From NCBI GenBank assembly GCA_003167475.1, contig PMTB01000021.1, forward strand, positions 1 to 16,803: a stretch of 16,803 nt of DNA, read 5' to 3'. Each line of letters begins with the position of its first letter. Position 1 is the stretch's first letter. The notes beneath the pieces were generated by a model. The model saw only the letters and a program-made list of their open reading frames with translations, had not been told where the DNA came from and did not search any database. Shown in pieces: positions 8,301-14,404 of the stretch. Source of the DNA: a candidate division FCPU426 bacterium. Lineage in GTDB: Bacteria; Oederibacteriota; PGYV01; Palsa-1178. The position numbers and the translations under genes were made by a program.

Positions 8301-8727
8301 CAAGTATCACATAGCAGTTAAGTGCTGACGCGGTGTTCACCATATTGGCGACATAGGCCCTGTAATCATTTTGTAAGGCGATATTCTGCGTGGCAGACGA
8401 GGATGTCACGCCGTTACTGTAGCCGAACCAAAAATCCTGGTTCAAGGGTATCCTTATTATATTCGATTTCCATGTGTTCACAGCCACGGTTAAGGACTGC
8501 GTCATATCCCCGCTTGGGCTGGCCAGCCCGGCTCCGTCCGCTTCCCATTCCAGCCCGTCCACATTCACACCCGCAAGCCTCACAGGGCAGCCAGTGGCAG
8601 CGTTGACAAAGTGATTCCCCGACACCGCAAGCTGCGGCGGCGCGGCTGATAGATACGGGGTATTTATTATAAATATGCATAATAATACCGTGAGGGGTAT
8701 GGTTATAATTCTCGGCAATAAATTCAA
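5308..8727 (-). CDS. Secreted multidomain GH5 cellulase-like protein (GH5, CBM9-like, beta-helix, sorting domain)
   Basis: A 1139-residue exported protein. Residues 1-28 form a signal peptide. Residues ~31-385 are a GH5 glycosidase: RIP with Arg92, DLHW with His145, NEP with the acid/base Glu194, HVYYG with His271, and GEFG with the nucleophile Glu303. All key residues are present, so beta-glucanase activity, for example on cellulose or mannan, is likely. A Thr/Pro linker (~389-414) leads to a CBM9-like domain (~415-609) with WWDDDDVEIYID. A second linker (~611-636) leads to a right-handed beta-helix (~636-940) rich in Asn-ladder turns. A 60-residue Thr-rich linker then precedes a C-terminal domain (~1034-1139) with FPNP, GDN and GIYYYVL, like type A sorting or FlgD-like domains. 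The start is TTG at 8727 with GGGAG 6 nt upstream. The TAG stop lies inside a repeat. Confidence 0.9.
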   Translation of the reverse strand: MNLLPRIITIPLTVLLCIFIINTPYLSAAPPQLAVSGNHFVNAATGCPVRLAGVNVDGLEWEADGAGLASPSGDMTQSLTVAVNTWKSNIIRIPLNQDFWFGYSNGVTSSSATQNIALQNDYRAYVANMVNTASALNCYVILDLHWSGMASWGTSTSVQALGPAMPDMNALVFWQSLAAAFGNNPAVLFGLYNEPTYVSWSVWRDGGWSGSFISPGYQTMLETIRDTGAKNIVIAAGLVWCHDLTGIPANALADQNTGNTLTGYGIAYDAHVYYGNPGNNDAASWDQYISVAVNAGYCVIVGEFGSQMGGANSEGNCCGWDDSGCNPFESSLIAWLDGGNNANYLYNATAWDLNPNSGPVLIKDWTYAPTSCHGADVFAWLNGITQPPCLTPSPTITGTVPTPTITYTSTPQPVPNSVNADCSQGASFIIDGNLNDPAWQTGTWTAVTRVTSGIAGAVSARFKLRWDTTALYVAVDVTDPVLCNSNVNWWDDDDVEIYIDANNNHSTTYEADDFEFSKRYNDPITHEAHCKLGGVTAATYQTASGYSVEFRMPWTDLGVTPSSSLVMGFDVGIDHNETCGPLPDGVFMWNGTGNNYLDTSAFGEAYFSACVNTPTSTMTVTPAATGTKTPAPTPCAILTPSGPIVINGQNGATIQNLYISTSTGDGIQITNSTNITIENCEIGPVGGNAIRISGSSGNINVYDNYIHSENLSPGCCDNNDGIFITGASNVDIQGNVIAYGESNIEVQQSNTITVTGNFLLNPRGPFPRGQNFQAWGNCANILFQGNYCLSSQDTGKYTYPEGQEDSVNFGFTNGVIARNNYITGGHSASGTGIIADEAANNVQFLDNILVDTGQCGIGLASGSTQLVDGNIIVNRTPINGAGNAGLYVWSQYADPCGPVTISNNLVYQINWAGNPNDYWNGGGCGTVTLTNNTFYATAPTPVTPPLIPPQPKNCAVLSPYTTQTLWLSCCSLATPSQTAVNTLSKTPTITSTMTVTYTRTLQATLTYTQTQQASATQTAIPTATCTPARPPQPDKLQLTESRPFPNPICPSSQNSLGMIFNITRDCDTIKFRLYTVGFRLIKESVFTGSYYAGDNTIAVNTGEIKNLASGIYYYVLIASGAGNKPSAGKAGELIVLREK

Positions 8728-8768
8728 GTGTTTCTCCCGCGTTTTTAGTATTTTACACGGCCATATAT

Positions 8769-8774
8769 ATTATA
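8769..8774 (-). promoter_or_regulatory. Extended -10 promoter of the GH5 gene
   Basis: The minus strand reads TGTTATAAT, a consensus -10 with the TGn extension, 42-47 bases before the TTG start. No clear -35 is seen. It lies in the 68 bases between the orphan C-terminal domain and the GH5 gene, so the latter probably has its own promoter. Confidence 0.55.
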
Positions 8775-8795
8775 ACACAAAAACGGATTGACGTA

Positions 8796-9113
8796 TTACC
8801 TGTCTCTAAAAACTATCAACTCCCCGGTCTTGCTGGCCGGCGTTTTATTGCCGGCTCCGGATGCCGTGAGGACGCAATAGTAAATTCCGCTGGCCAGGTT
8901 TTTTATTTCGCCGGTGTTTATCGCCAGGGCATTGTCCCCTGCGTAATATGTGCCGGAGAATACCGCCTCCTTGATCAGCCTGAAACCGGCCGTATACAAC
9001 CGGAATTTTATAGTATCACAGTCCCTTGTCAGATTGAAGATCATTCCCAGGCTGCTTTGGCTTGACAAGTATACCGGGTTCGGATATGGCCGGGGGCTTT
9101 TATTTAACGCGGT
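8796..9113 (-). pseudogene. Orphan C-terminal sorting-domain fragment
   Basis: The translation covers only the last ~100 residues of a protein and closely matches the end of the neighbouring GH5 protein. From RPYPNP to the stop I count 76 of 98 identical residues by hand. The frame is closed by TGA at 9114-9116. There is no signal peptide, no ATG at the domain boundary and no clear ribosome binding site. A TTG at 9068 could start a 90-residue product, but it falls inside the conserved FPNP region. I read it as the surviving tail of a second secreted protein whose 5' part was lost, lying directly upstream of the GH5 gene. A bare expressed domain is possible but less likely. Confidence 0.75.
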
Positions 9114-9169
9114 TCAATAAGCCCTCGGCCACAAAATTAAAAATCCGGCCGCCGGCATTTCTTTTATTA

Positions 9170-9197
9170 TTGCAATAAGTTCGCGTTTCTGTATAAT
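9170..9197 (+). promoter_or_regulatory. Sigma-70 type promoter of the 9241 gene
   Basis: TTGCAA (9170-9175) and TATAAT (9192-9197) are 16 bases apart. The predicted start of transcription leaves a leader of about 37 bases before the ATG at 9241. Confidence 0.6.
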
Positions 9198-9240
9198 TAC
9201 ACCTGTATTTTATTTCACGCTTGCGGGAAAGGGGCCTTAA

Positions 9241-10011
9241 ATGGAAAAACCACAGATAACATTCGCGACCAATGTCTGGGAAGGCGACTGGAAATTTGTT
9301 TTGCGCACCGGCCGCCTTAAAAAGATAATCGACAGCTGTAAGTGGGATTTTGAGGAGCGGGTCCTTTATATAAACAACGTAAGCGACAGGGAAAAAGTCG
9401 CAAAAGCCGCCCAAAAACACATTGATAAGGGCGTCATCACATCCTTTATTTTTGTCGACGACTCCGCGGCGCAGACGCTGGAGTATTTTCACATGGATAA
9501 AGATTCCTTTAAAGGCGGATATTACTATTCCATACAGGAACTCACCGCCGTGCTCCGCTGCAAAACAAAATATCGGCTTCATCTCACGTGCGATACGGTC
9601 ATACAGGGCCCCGAAAGCTGGATAATGGACGCCATAAACTACATGGAAAAGGACCCTTCCATACTGACCGCGCAGCCCCTCGGCGACCCCGGTGATGTCC
9701 TGGCAAAGGGCAATCTGGTCTCCGAAGACGCTTTATTCTACAGGTGTTTCGGTTTCTCCGACCAGTGCTATCTTATACGACCTGAAGATTTCAGGAAACC
9801 GATATATAACGAAACAAATGAAGCGTCTTCGCGTTACCCTTCGTATGCCGGCGAGCTTTTCGAAAAGCGCATAGATTCCTACATGCGCAATCACGGCAAG
9901 TACAAGATAGCGTCAAAAATAACAAAATATAAACACCAGAACTTCCCAAAGGATCCCGTTCGCAAATGGCTGCTGTATTTCACCGGAATAAACCTGAAAA
10001 AAGGCAGATAA
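9241..10011 (+). CDS. Probable GT-A-type glycosyltransferase
   Basis: A soluble 256-residue protein with no signal peptide or membrane segment. The middle part, YRLHLTCDTVIQG (~111-123) followed by SWI..AI..M...P.I, has the shape of the nucleotide-sugar and metal site of GT-A glycosyltransferases, in which a strand ends in an acidic cluster. Here CDT with Asp118 would stand in for DxD. The N-terminus has an alternating beta/alpha pattern (~5-75). I cannot name a family, so function rests on this pattern. The ATG has AAGGGG 6 nt before it and a promoter at 9170-9197. Convergent or divergent neighbours on the other strand make it a single-gene unit. A composite repeat starts 33 bases after the stop, the same arrangement as after the glycosyltransferase at 3662-5122. 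Confidence 0.65.
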   Translation: MEKPQITFATNVWEGDWKFVLRTGRLKKIIDSCKWDFEERVLYINNVSDREKVAKAAQKHIDKGVITSFIFVDDSAAQTLEYFHMDKDSFKGGYYYSIQELTAVLRCKTKYRLHLTCDTVIQGPESWIMDAINYMEKDPSILTAQPLGDPGDVLAKGNLVSEDALFYRCFGFSDQCYLIRPEDFRKPIYNETNEASSRYPSYAGELFEKRIDSYMRNHGKYKIASKITKYKHQNFPKDPVRKWLLYFTGINLKKGR

Positions 10012-10044
10012 AGAGTTCTGTTTATTTTTTTGCACTCTCGAAGG

Positions 10045-10259
10045 TTTAAACAATTATTTTGTAGTCGCGCCCTCTACGTATCACCGGGGCGCGTTGCCGG
10101 GTCGTGTGGACGGTCTTAAGGTTGGAGGGTATGAATCACGTATCTAGGCGCACCCCGGTGGGACGAAGGGGTGCGACTACAAAATCCCGCCGTGAGCGGC
10201 AGCATCCGTCTTCGCCAAGGCTCCGACGGACATGGAGCAGCCGCTCTACAGAATCCGAT
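10045..10259. repeat. Composite palindromic repeat, copy R3
   Basis: It opens with TTTAAACAATTATTTT, as in R2. A small GTAG...CTAC insert (10061-10077) absent from R2 follows, then the shared GTGTGGACGGTCTT segment. Module 1 (10144-10180) is uninterrupted. Module 2 (10192-10249) carries the 31-nt TCCGTC...GACGGA palindrome at 10205-10235, exactly where R1 has it. The gene-free stretch 10012-10349 is otherwise filled by a terminator-like hairpin. Confidence 0.85.
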
Positions 10260-10274
10260 AAAAGAAATAAAAAA

Positions 10275-10330
10275 AAATTACCAATTACTCCCGACGTTTG
10301 CCTTCATTCGTCATTAGTAATTGGTAATTT
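10275..10330 (-). terminator. Terminator-like hairpin of the 10350-10805 gene
   Basis: AGTAATTGGTAATTT (10316-10330) and AAATTACCAATTACT (10275-10289) form a perfect 15-bp stem. Read on the minus strand it begins 19 bases after the stop codon and is followed by a run of seven T and a T-rich tail. The 26-nt loop and A/T-rich stem are weak for an intrinsic terminator, so it may instead be a mobile palindrome used as one. Confidence 0.5.
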
Positions 10331-10349
10331 GAAATTGTTTTTTAAGTTA

Positions 10350-10805
10350 CTAGCATTCCCTGCGGTTTTTACGACGGTCGTCTTCCGGCCTTATTATCAG
10401 GTCAAATACCGGCTTTATGCCTTCTTTTTCAGCCCTTTTTATTCTTTCCACTTCCTCGTCGCCCAGTTCCATTACCGCCTTGAATATGACGCCCCTGTGG
10501 AGGTCGCCTGTGAAGAGCCAGTCAAAGCCTTCCTTATCATATACCGACTTTCCCTTCTGCTGCCAGGAAACAAACACCAGGTCCACTGTCTGCTTGCAAT
10601 ACGTGTCAAAAAGCTCAAGTTCGCGGCCGTCAAAATAATCAAAAGTGTTTTCCAGTTCCGGGAACTCAACTTTGAAAATACCAAGGTTAATATCGATAAC
10701 TTTGCCGACCTGCTCAAGCAGTTTTTTCGGCCTTTTCAGGGTTTCGCCCTGGTTTGTTTTCCAATAGTCGAGATTTTTTACCCTTACCCTGTCTCCTACC
10801 TTCAT
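10350..10805 (-). CDS. Unknown cytoplasmic protein with SH3-like N-terminus
   Basis: A 151-residue, highly charged protein without signal peptide or membrane segment. The first residues, MKVGDRVRVKN, and the later GKVIDI...FKVEF resemble the small SH3/KOW-type beta barrels that open with a V-G-D-x-V motif. The middle has aromatic-rich WLFTGDLHRGVIF. The C-terminus is basic and Arg-rich. I do not recognise the family. The ATG has AAGGGG 6-7 nt upstream. It diverges from the ccdA operon, with an 18-bp palindrome between them, and ends before a terminator-like hairpin. Confidence 0.7.
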   Translation of the reverse strand: MKVGDRVRVKNLDYWKTNQGETLKRPKKLLEQVGKVIDINLGIFKVEFPELENTFDYFDGRELELFDTYCKQTVDLVFVSWQQKGKSVYDKEGFDWLFTGDLHRGVIFKAVMELGDEEVERIKRAEKEGIKPVFDLIIRPEDDRRKNRREC

Positions 10806-10928
10806 TTTACACCCCTTTAGTCAAAAAGACGCATGTCCTGCGCCCGATTATTGAACATCTCAAATGCTATGCAAACTGTATCCATTACAATTGATGATAG
10901 TATACACGTTTAAATAGGCTTTGTCAAT

Positions 10929-10979
10929 AAACAGTTTAAAATCGCATTTCAAGTCTGAATTTGCGATTTTAAACTGTTT
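10929..10979. repeat. 18-bp perfect palindrome in a divergent intergenic region
   Basis: AAACAGTTTAAAATCGCA (10929-10946) and its exact reverse complement (10962-10979) flank a 15-nt loop. It lies between divergent genes, 36 bases before the -35 of the ccdA promoter, so it cannot end either gene. It could be an operator, a mobile palindrome or a structured leader of the minus-strand gene's antisense. Confidence 0.75.
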
Positions 10980-11015
10980 CGGAAAATCGTAAAGACAAAA
11001 GTTATTTGAATATGA

Positions 11016-11044
11016 TTGACACCGGTTAAAAATATGCTTAAAAT
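11016..11044 (+). promoter_or_regulatory. Sigma-70 promoter of the ccdA-tlpA operon
   Basis: A perfect TTGACA (11016-11021), a 17-base spacer and TAAAAT (11039-11044). Transcription would start about 24 bases before the ATG at 11075, leaving room for the AAGGAGG at 11062-11068. Confidence 0.75.
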
Positions 11045-11074
11045 GTGTACAACCCATTTATAAGGAGGTTTTCT

Positions 11075-11815
11075 ATGGATGGCAATTTTACCGCTAATGT
11101 TTCATTTTTGTACGCATTCGGGGCGGGCTTACTTTCGTTCCTTTCACCATGTGTCCTGCCGCTTATCCCCGGTTATATATCTTTCATTTCCGGCGCTTCC
11201 ATGCAGGAGCTCAAAGGTTCTGACGATATAAGTGCTGTGAGAAAAAAAGCCATAATCAATTCACTGGCGTTCGTTGCCGGATTTTCCGTGGTATTCATAC
11301 TTCTGGGCGCTTCGGCAACGGCGCTTTCCAAACTGATGCTTAAATACATACGTCCCATTTCCATTACGGCCGGCATTGTTATTATCATCTTCGGGCTCCA
11401 GACCATGGGCATACTTAAGATTGCCGCCCTTAACACGGAAAAACGTTTTCAGACAAACACAAGACCGGTCAATATTTTCGGTTCCTTTTTGATTGGGCTG
11501 GCTTTTGCATTCGGCTGGACGCCCTGTATAGGCCCCATACTGGCCAGCATACTCGCTGTCGCCGCGGCGCAAAACACTGTATGGAAAGGGATAGGGCTCC
11601 TTGCCGCCTATTCGCTTGGCCTGGGGATACCGTTCCTTGTAACGGCTTATTCCATAACTTTGTTCTTTAAATTATTTGACAAAATTAAAAAATACCTTAA
11701 TATAATAGAGTGGATCACCGGCGTATTGCTGATAATCATCGGTATCCTTATGATAACAGGCGGGCTTTCCCGCCTGGCAGGTTCTTTGGAGTTTTTAAAC
11801 AAATTCGCGAGGTGA
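11075..11815 (+). CDS. ccdA: CcdA-type thiol:disulfide electron-transfer membrane protein
   Basis: A 246-residue protein with about six membrane segments, the size of CcdA and of the DsbD membrane core. The two redox cysteines sit in the expected places: SPCVLPLIPGY (Cys26) in the first segment and GWTPCIGP (Cys151) in the fourth. The family takes electrons from cytoplasmic thioredoxin and carries them across the membrane to extracytoplasmic thiol proteins, for cytochrome c maturation or general disulfide repair. The partner is encoded next: the TlpA/ResA gene starts 6 bases after this stop. The ATG at 11075 follows AAGGAGG by 6 nt; an upstream GTG at 11045 falls at the edge of the -10 and is rejected. 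No other cytochrome c maturation genes are visible in the window. Confidence 0.95.
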   Translation: MDGNFTANVSFLYAFGAGLLSFLSPCVLPLIPGYISFISGASMQELKGSDDISAVRKKAIINSLAFVAGFSVVFILLGASATALSKLMLKYIRPISITAGIVIIIFGLQTMGILKIAALNTEKRFQTNTRPVNIFGSFLIGLAFAFGWTPCIGPILASILAVAAAQNTVWKGIGLLAAYSLGLGIPFLVTAYSITLFFKLFDKIKKYLNIIEWITGVLLIIIGILMITGGLSRLAGSLEFLNKFAR

Positions 11816-11821
11816 AATAAA

Positions 11822-12397
11822 TTGAGAAAATTACTTTTAGCCGGTCTTACTTTAATGATATCCATGTTTTTTATGGGCTGTCCCGCTGAGGAGCCGAAAA
11901 AAACCATCCCTGCCCCGGCTTCAACGGTAAGCGCGAACGCCCCGGCCGCGGTTTCATCCGATTACAGCGTAAAAAGCAAAAGGCCCAGCGACGCCATCAA
12001 AGCGCCGGACTTTTCGCTCCCGGACTTAAAAGGCGGCAAGATCAACCTCGCTGATTACAAGGGCAAGATCGTAATACTTGATTTCTGGGCCACCTGGTGC
12101 CCGCCTTGCAAAGCCGAGATCCCGGGTTTTGTGGCGCTGCAAAAGAAACACTCCACTGACGGCGTGGTAATGATAGGCTGCGCGATCGACGACCCCACCA
12201 AAGTAAAGAACTTTGTTAACAACAACCGCGTGGATTACCTCATTTGCATAGCCGACCAGTCCACAGCCAATAATTACGGCGGTATCCGCGGCATACCGAC
12301 AACATTCGTGATAGACAAGGAAGGTTATATATCAAGGGAATATGTAGGATACAGGCCGGAAGAAGTATTTGAACAGGACATAAAGGATATGATGTAA
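11822..12397 (+). CDS. TlpA/ResA-like thioredoxin lipoprotein
   Basis: A 191-residue extracytoplasmic thiol-disulfide oxidoreductase. The signal peptide ends in FFMGC, a good lipobox, so Cys20 should be lipid-anchored. A Pro/Ala-rich spacer (~21-60) leads to the AhpC/TSA-TlpA thioredoxin fold: APDFSLPDL (~61), DFWATWCPPCK with the active CxxC at Cys93 and Cys96, and GIPTTFVID with the cis-Pro159 loop. It would receive electrons from the CcdA protein encoded just before it and reduce apocytochrome c or other exported proteins. The TTG start has GAGGTG 7 nt upstream, and that site overlaps the end of ccdA, implying translational coupling. Nothing is missing. Confidence 0.93.
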   Translation: MRKLLLAGLTLMISMFFMGCPAEEPKKTIPAPASTVSANAPAAVSSDYSVKSKRPSDAIKAPDFSLPDLKGGKINLADYKGKIVILDFWATWCPPCKAEIPGFVALQKKHSTDGVVMIGCAIDDPTKVKNFVNNNRVDYLICIADQSTANNYGGIRGIPTTFVIDKEGYISREYVGYRPEEVFEQDIKDMM

Positions 12398-12434
12398 CTT
12401 ATTAATAGTGTTTTTTTACCATTTATTCAATAAT

Positions 12435-12639
12435 CGTCATTGCGAGAAGCGTGTTCTTCAGCGACAAAGCAATCTGGCCTAAATCAAAGCCTGCGGAGCT
12501 TCGCAGAACAAATATTTTTAGAAAAAATTATGATATTGTGGGATATGTAATCCGCGTTCCTCAAATAGACCTTAAAAATCTTGCCCCACAAAAGTTCAGA
12601 GATTGCTTCGTCGCTGAGAATCTCGCTCCTCGCAATGAC
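12435..12639. repeat. CGTCATTGCGAG-family intergenic repeat, copy S1
   Basis: It begins CGTCATTGCGAGAAGC and ends with the inverted counterpart CTCCTCGCAATGAC. Inner inverted segments GCGACAAAGCAATCT and AGATTGCTTCGTCGC follow the same symmetry. The left inner part (12471-12491) matches the reverse complement of 14472-14492 in the second copy. This fills most of the gene-free gap 12398-12742. It resembles non-coding MITE-like elements seen in many bacteria. Confidence 0.85.
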
Positions 12640-12679
12640 AACGCGACAAAGAAAGGCATTCAACCGCGATTTTACGATG

Positions 12680-12707
12680 TTGATAATTTACCGCCGTATG
12701 CTATAAT
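12680..12707 (+). promoter_or_regulatory. Promoter of the M50 protease-trpS unit
   Basis: TTGATA (12680-12685) and TATAAT (12702-12707) are 16 bases apart. The leader to the TTG at 12743 is about 30 bases and contains AAAGGAG. Confidence 0.65.
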
Positions 12708-12742
12708 ACAGCGGATAATTTTGACTTTAAAGGAGCCGAATT

Positions 12743-13390
12743 TTGGAACATACTTTTGATATTTATACGGTGATTGTACAGATATCCGTGCTTGTTTTTT
12801 CCGTTGTAATGCACGAGGTAAGCCATGGGTTTATGGACTACAAACTCGGCGACCCTACGGCAAAAGACCTGGGGCGGCTTACCTTGAACCCTTTGCCCCA
12901 TATAGACCCGATGTGGTCCATACTGATCCCGGCTATTCTCATATTCACCCACAGCGGCGTTGTTTTCGGGGCCGCGAAGCCCGTGCCATTTGACCCCAGG
13001 TATTTCAAGCACCAGAGGCGCGATATCATGCTCACGTCGCTCGCGGGGCCGGTTTCAAATCTTTTGCTTGCCGCGGCGGCCGCGGTCATCATGATACTGG
13101 TGAGATTGATACCGGGTTTTTCCCTGGTGGGGCTTTATGTGGTCCTGATACAGATCATAGCCATCAATATTTTCCTGGCAATTTTCAACCTGGTGCCCAT
13201 ACCTCCCCTTGACGGCTCGAAAGTTTTGGCTTATTTCCTTCCGCCCGCGGCCGAACTGGCTTATATGAGGCTTCAGCCGGTCGGCATGATCATCCTTATA
13301 GCGCTGGCTTTCACCGGCACATTGAACATTATCTTAAGCCCGATCGCGGGCTTTGTAAACGCGTTGATAACATTTTTGATCGGTATATAA
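12743..13390 (+). CDS. M50 (site-2 protease family) membrane metalloprotease
   Basis: A 215-residue integral membrane protein of the short M50B type. The zinc motif HEVSH (His24, Glu25, His28) lies in the first segment. The third ligand is Asp157 in NLVPIPPLDG, the family's second signature. GAAKPVPF (~76-83) is the usual loop of this subgroup. The protein has no PDZ or CBS domain and so is a minimal version. These enzymes cut substrates within the membrane, often to release regulators, but this subgroup's substrate is not known. The TTG start has AGGAG 7 nt before it. trpS begins 12 bases after the stop, so both are probably one transcript; this pairing occurs in several bacterial genomes. 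Confidence 0.93.
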   Translation: MEHTFDIYTVIVQISVLVFSVVMHEVSHGFMDYKLGDPTAKDLGRLTLNPLPHIDPMWSILIPAILIFTHSGVVFGAAKPVPFDPRYFKHQRRDIMLTSLAGPVSNLLLAAAAAVIMILVRLIPGFSLVGLYVVLIQIIAINIFLAIFNLVPIPPLDGSKVLAYFLPPAAELAYMRLQPVGMIILIALAFTGTLNIILSPIAGFVNALITFLIGI

Positions 13391-13402
13391 CCCAAGGAGA
13401 AC

Positions 13403-14383
13403 ATGATGCAAAGCGTATTAAGCGGGATGAGGCCCACGGGAAAACTTCACCTGGGGCATCTCGAGGGAGTTTTAAAAAGTTACGTGGACATGCAGGACAA
13501 ATACAATTGTTACTTCATGGTGGCTGACTGGCACGCGCTCACCACGGATTATGAAAAACCCGGGCAGATACCGGAAAATACCATTGAGATGTTCAAGGAC
13601 TGGCTTTCTGCGGGTTTAAACCCTGAGAAAGCCGTCATGTTCGTGCAATCCGCGGTAAAAGAACACGCGGAACTGTTCCTCCTGCTTTCGCTTATCACCC
13701 CGGTCCCATGGCTGGAGAGGAACCCGACTTACAAGGAACAAAGGCAGGAACTCACCACAAAGGACCTGTCCACATTCGGATTCTTAGGGTATCCCGTGCT
13801 TCAGGCGGGCGATATACTTTTATACATGGCGGCAAAGGTGCCCATAGGCGAGGACCAGAGGCCTCACCTGGAACTCACGCGCGAGATAGCGCGCAGGTTT
13901 AATAATTATTACGGGGAGCTGTTCCCCGAGCCGCAGGAAATATTGACGCAGTATCCGAAATTGCCGGGGCTGGACGGCAGGAAAATGTCAAAGTCGTACA
14001 ATAACGCGATATATATCAGCGACGACGCGGAAACGGTGAATAAAAAAGCGGGCCAGATGTTCACGGACCCGGCCAAGGTAAGGAAGAACGACCCGGGCCA
14101 CCCGGAAAACTGTGTTGTCTGCGCATTTCATAAGATTTACAACGCCGCGGAATGCGGCATAGTGGAAGCGGAGTGCCGCTCGGGCGCGCGGGGCTGCGTG
14201 GACTGCAAGAAAGCGGTAGCGGTGAAGATTAACGAACGCCTCCAGCCCATAAGGGACAGGCGCGCGGAGATAGACAAAAATCCGGAAAAGATAAAAGGCA
14301 TGATAGAGGACGGCAATAAAAGGGCAAGGGTTACCGCCGAAGCCACGATGAAGGAAGTAAGGAAAAGGATGAATCTGGGTTAA
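13403..14383 (+). CDS. trpS: Tryptophanyl-tRNA synthetase, Fe-S-type cysteine motif
   Basis: A 326-residue class I synthetase charging tRNA-Trp with tryptophan in the cytoplasm. Signatures: PTGKLHLGHL with HLGH at 16-19, and KMSKS at 194-198. The tRNA-binding half carries six cysteines. Four of them, Cys237, Cys258, Cys265 and Cys268, give C-x20-C-x6-C-x2-C, close to the C-x22-C-x6-C-x2-C that binds a 4Fe-4S cluster in Thermotoga maritima TrpRS. Cys240 and Cys251 are extra. The cluster is inferred from this pattern. Two adjacent ATGs exist; the second (13406) has AAGGAG at 6 nt and may be the true start, costing one residue. Length is normal for bacterial TrpRS. Confidence 0.95.
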   Translation: MMQSVLSGMRPTGKLHLGHLEGVLKSYVDMQDKYNCYFMVADWHALTTDYEKPGQIPENTIEMFKDWLSAGLNPEKAVMFVQSAVKEHAELFLLLSLITPVPWLERNPTYKEQRQELTTKDLSTFGFLGYPVLQAGDILLYMAAKVPIGEDQRPHLELTREIARRFNNYYGELFPEPQEILTQYPKLPGLDGRKMSKSYNNAIYISDDAETVNKKAGQMFTDPAKVRKNDPGHPENCVVCAFHKIYNAAECGIVEAECRSGARGCVDCKKAVAVKINERLQPIRDRRAEIDKNPEKIKGMIEDGNKRARVTAEATMKEVRKRMNLG

Positions 14384-14404
14384 AGTGGGCCGTATTGGAA
14401 GCGT

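Noticed and set aside
3066..10259. Possible CRISPR array from the repeated palindromes
   Set aside because: Copies are thousands of bases apart, with no regular spacing, no spacers between adjacent repeats and no cas genes in the window.
10104..10820. Long plus-strand open frame of 238 codons
   Set aside because: It starts in repeat R3 and runs antisense through the 10350-10805 gene, which has a good ribosome binding site and a plausible protein.
11075..12397. Full cytochrome c maturation cluster
   Set aside because: Only ccdA and the TlpA/ResA gene are present; no ccs or ccm genes and no CxxCH cytochrome are seen, so a general thiol-reducing role is equally likely.
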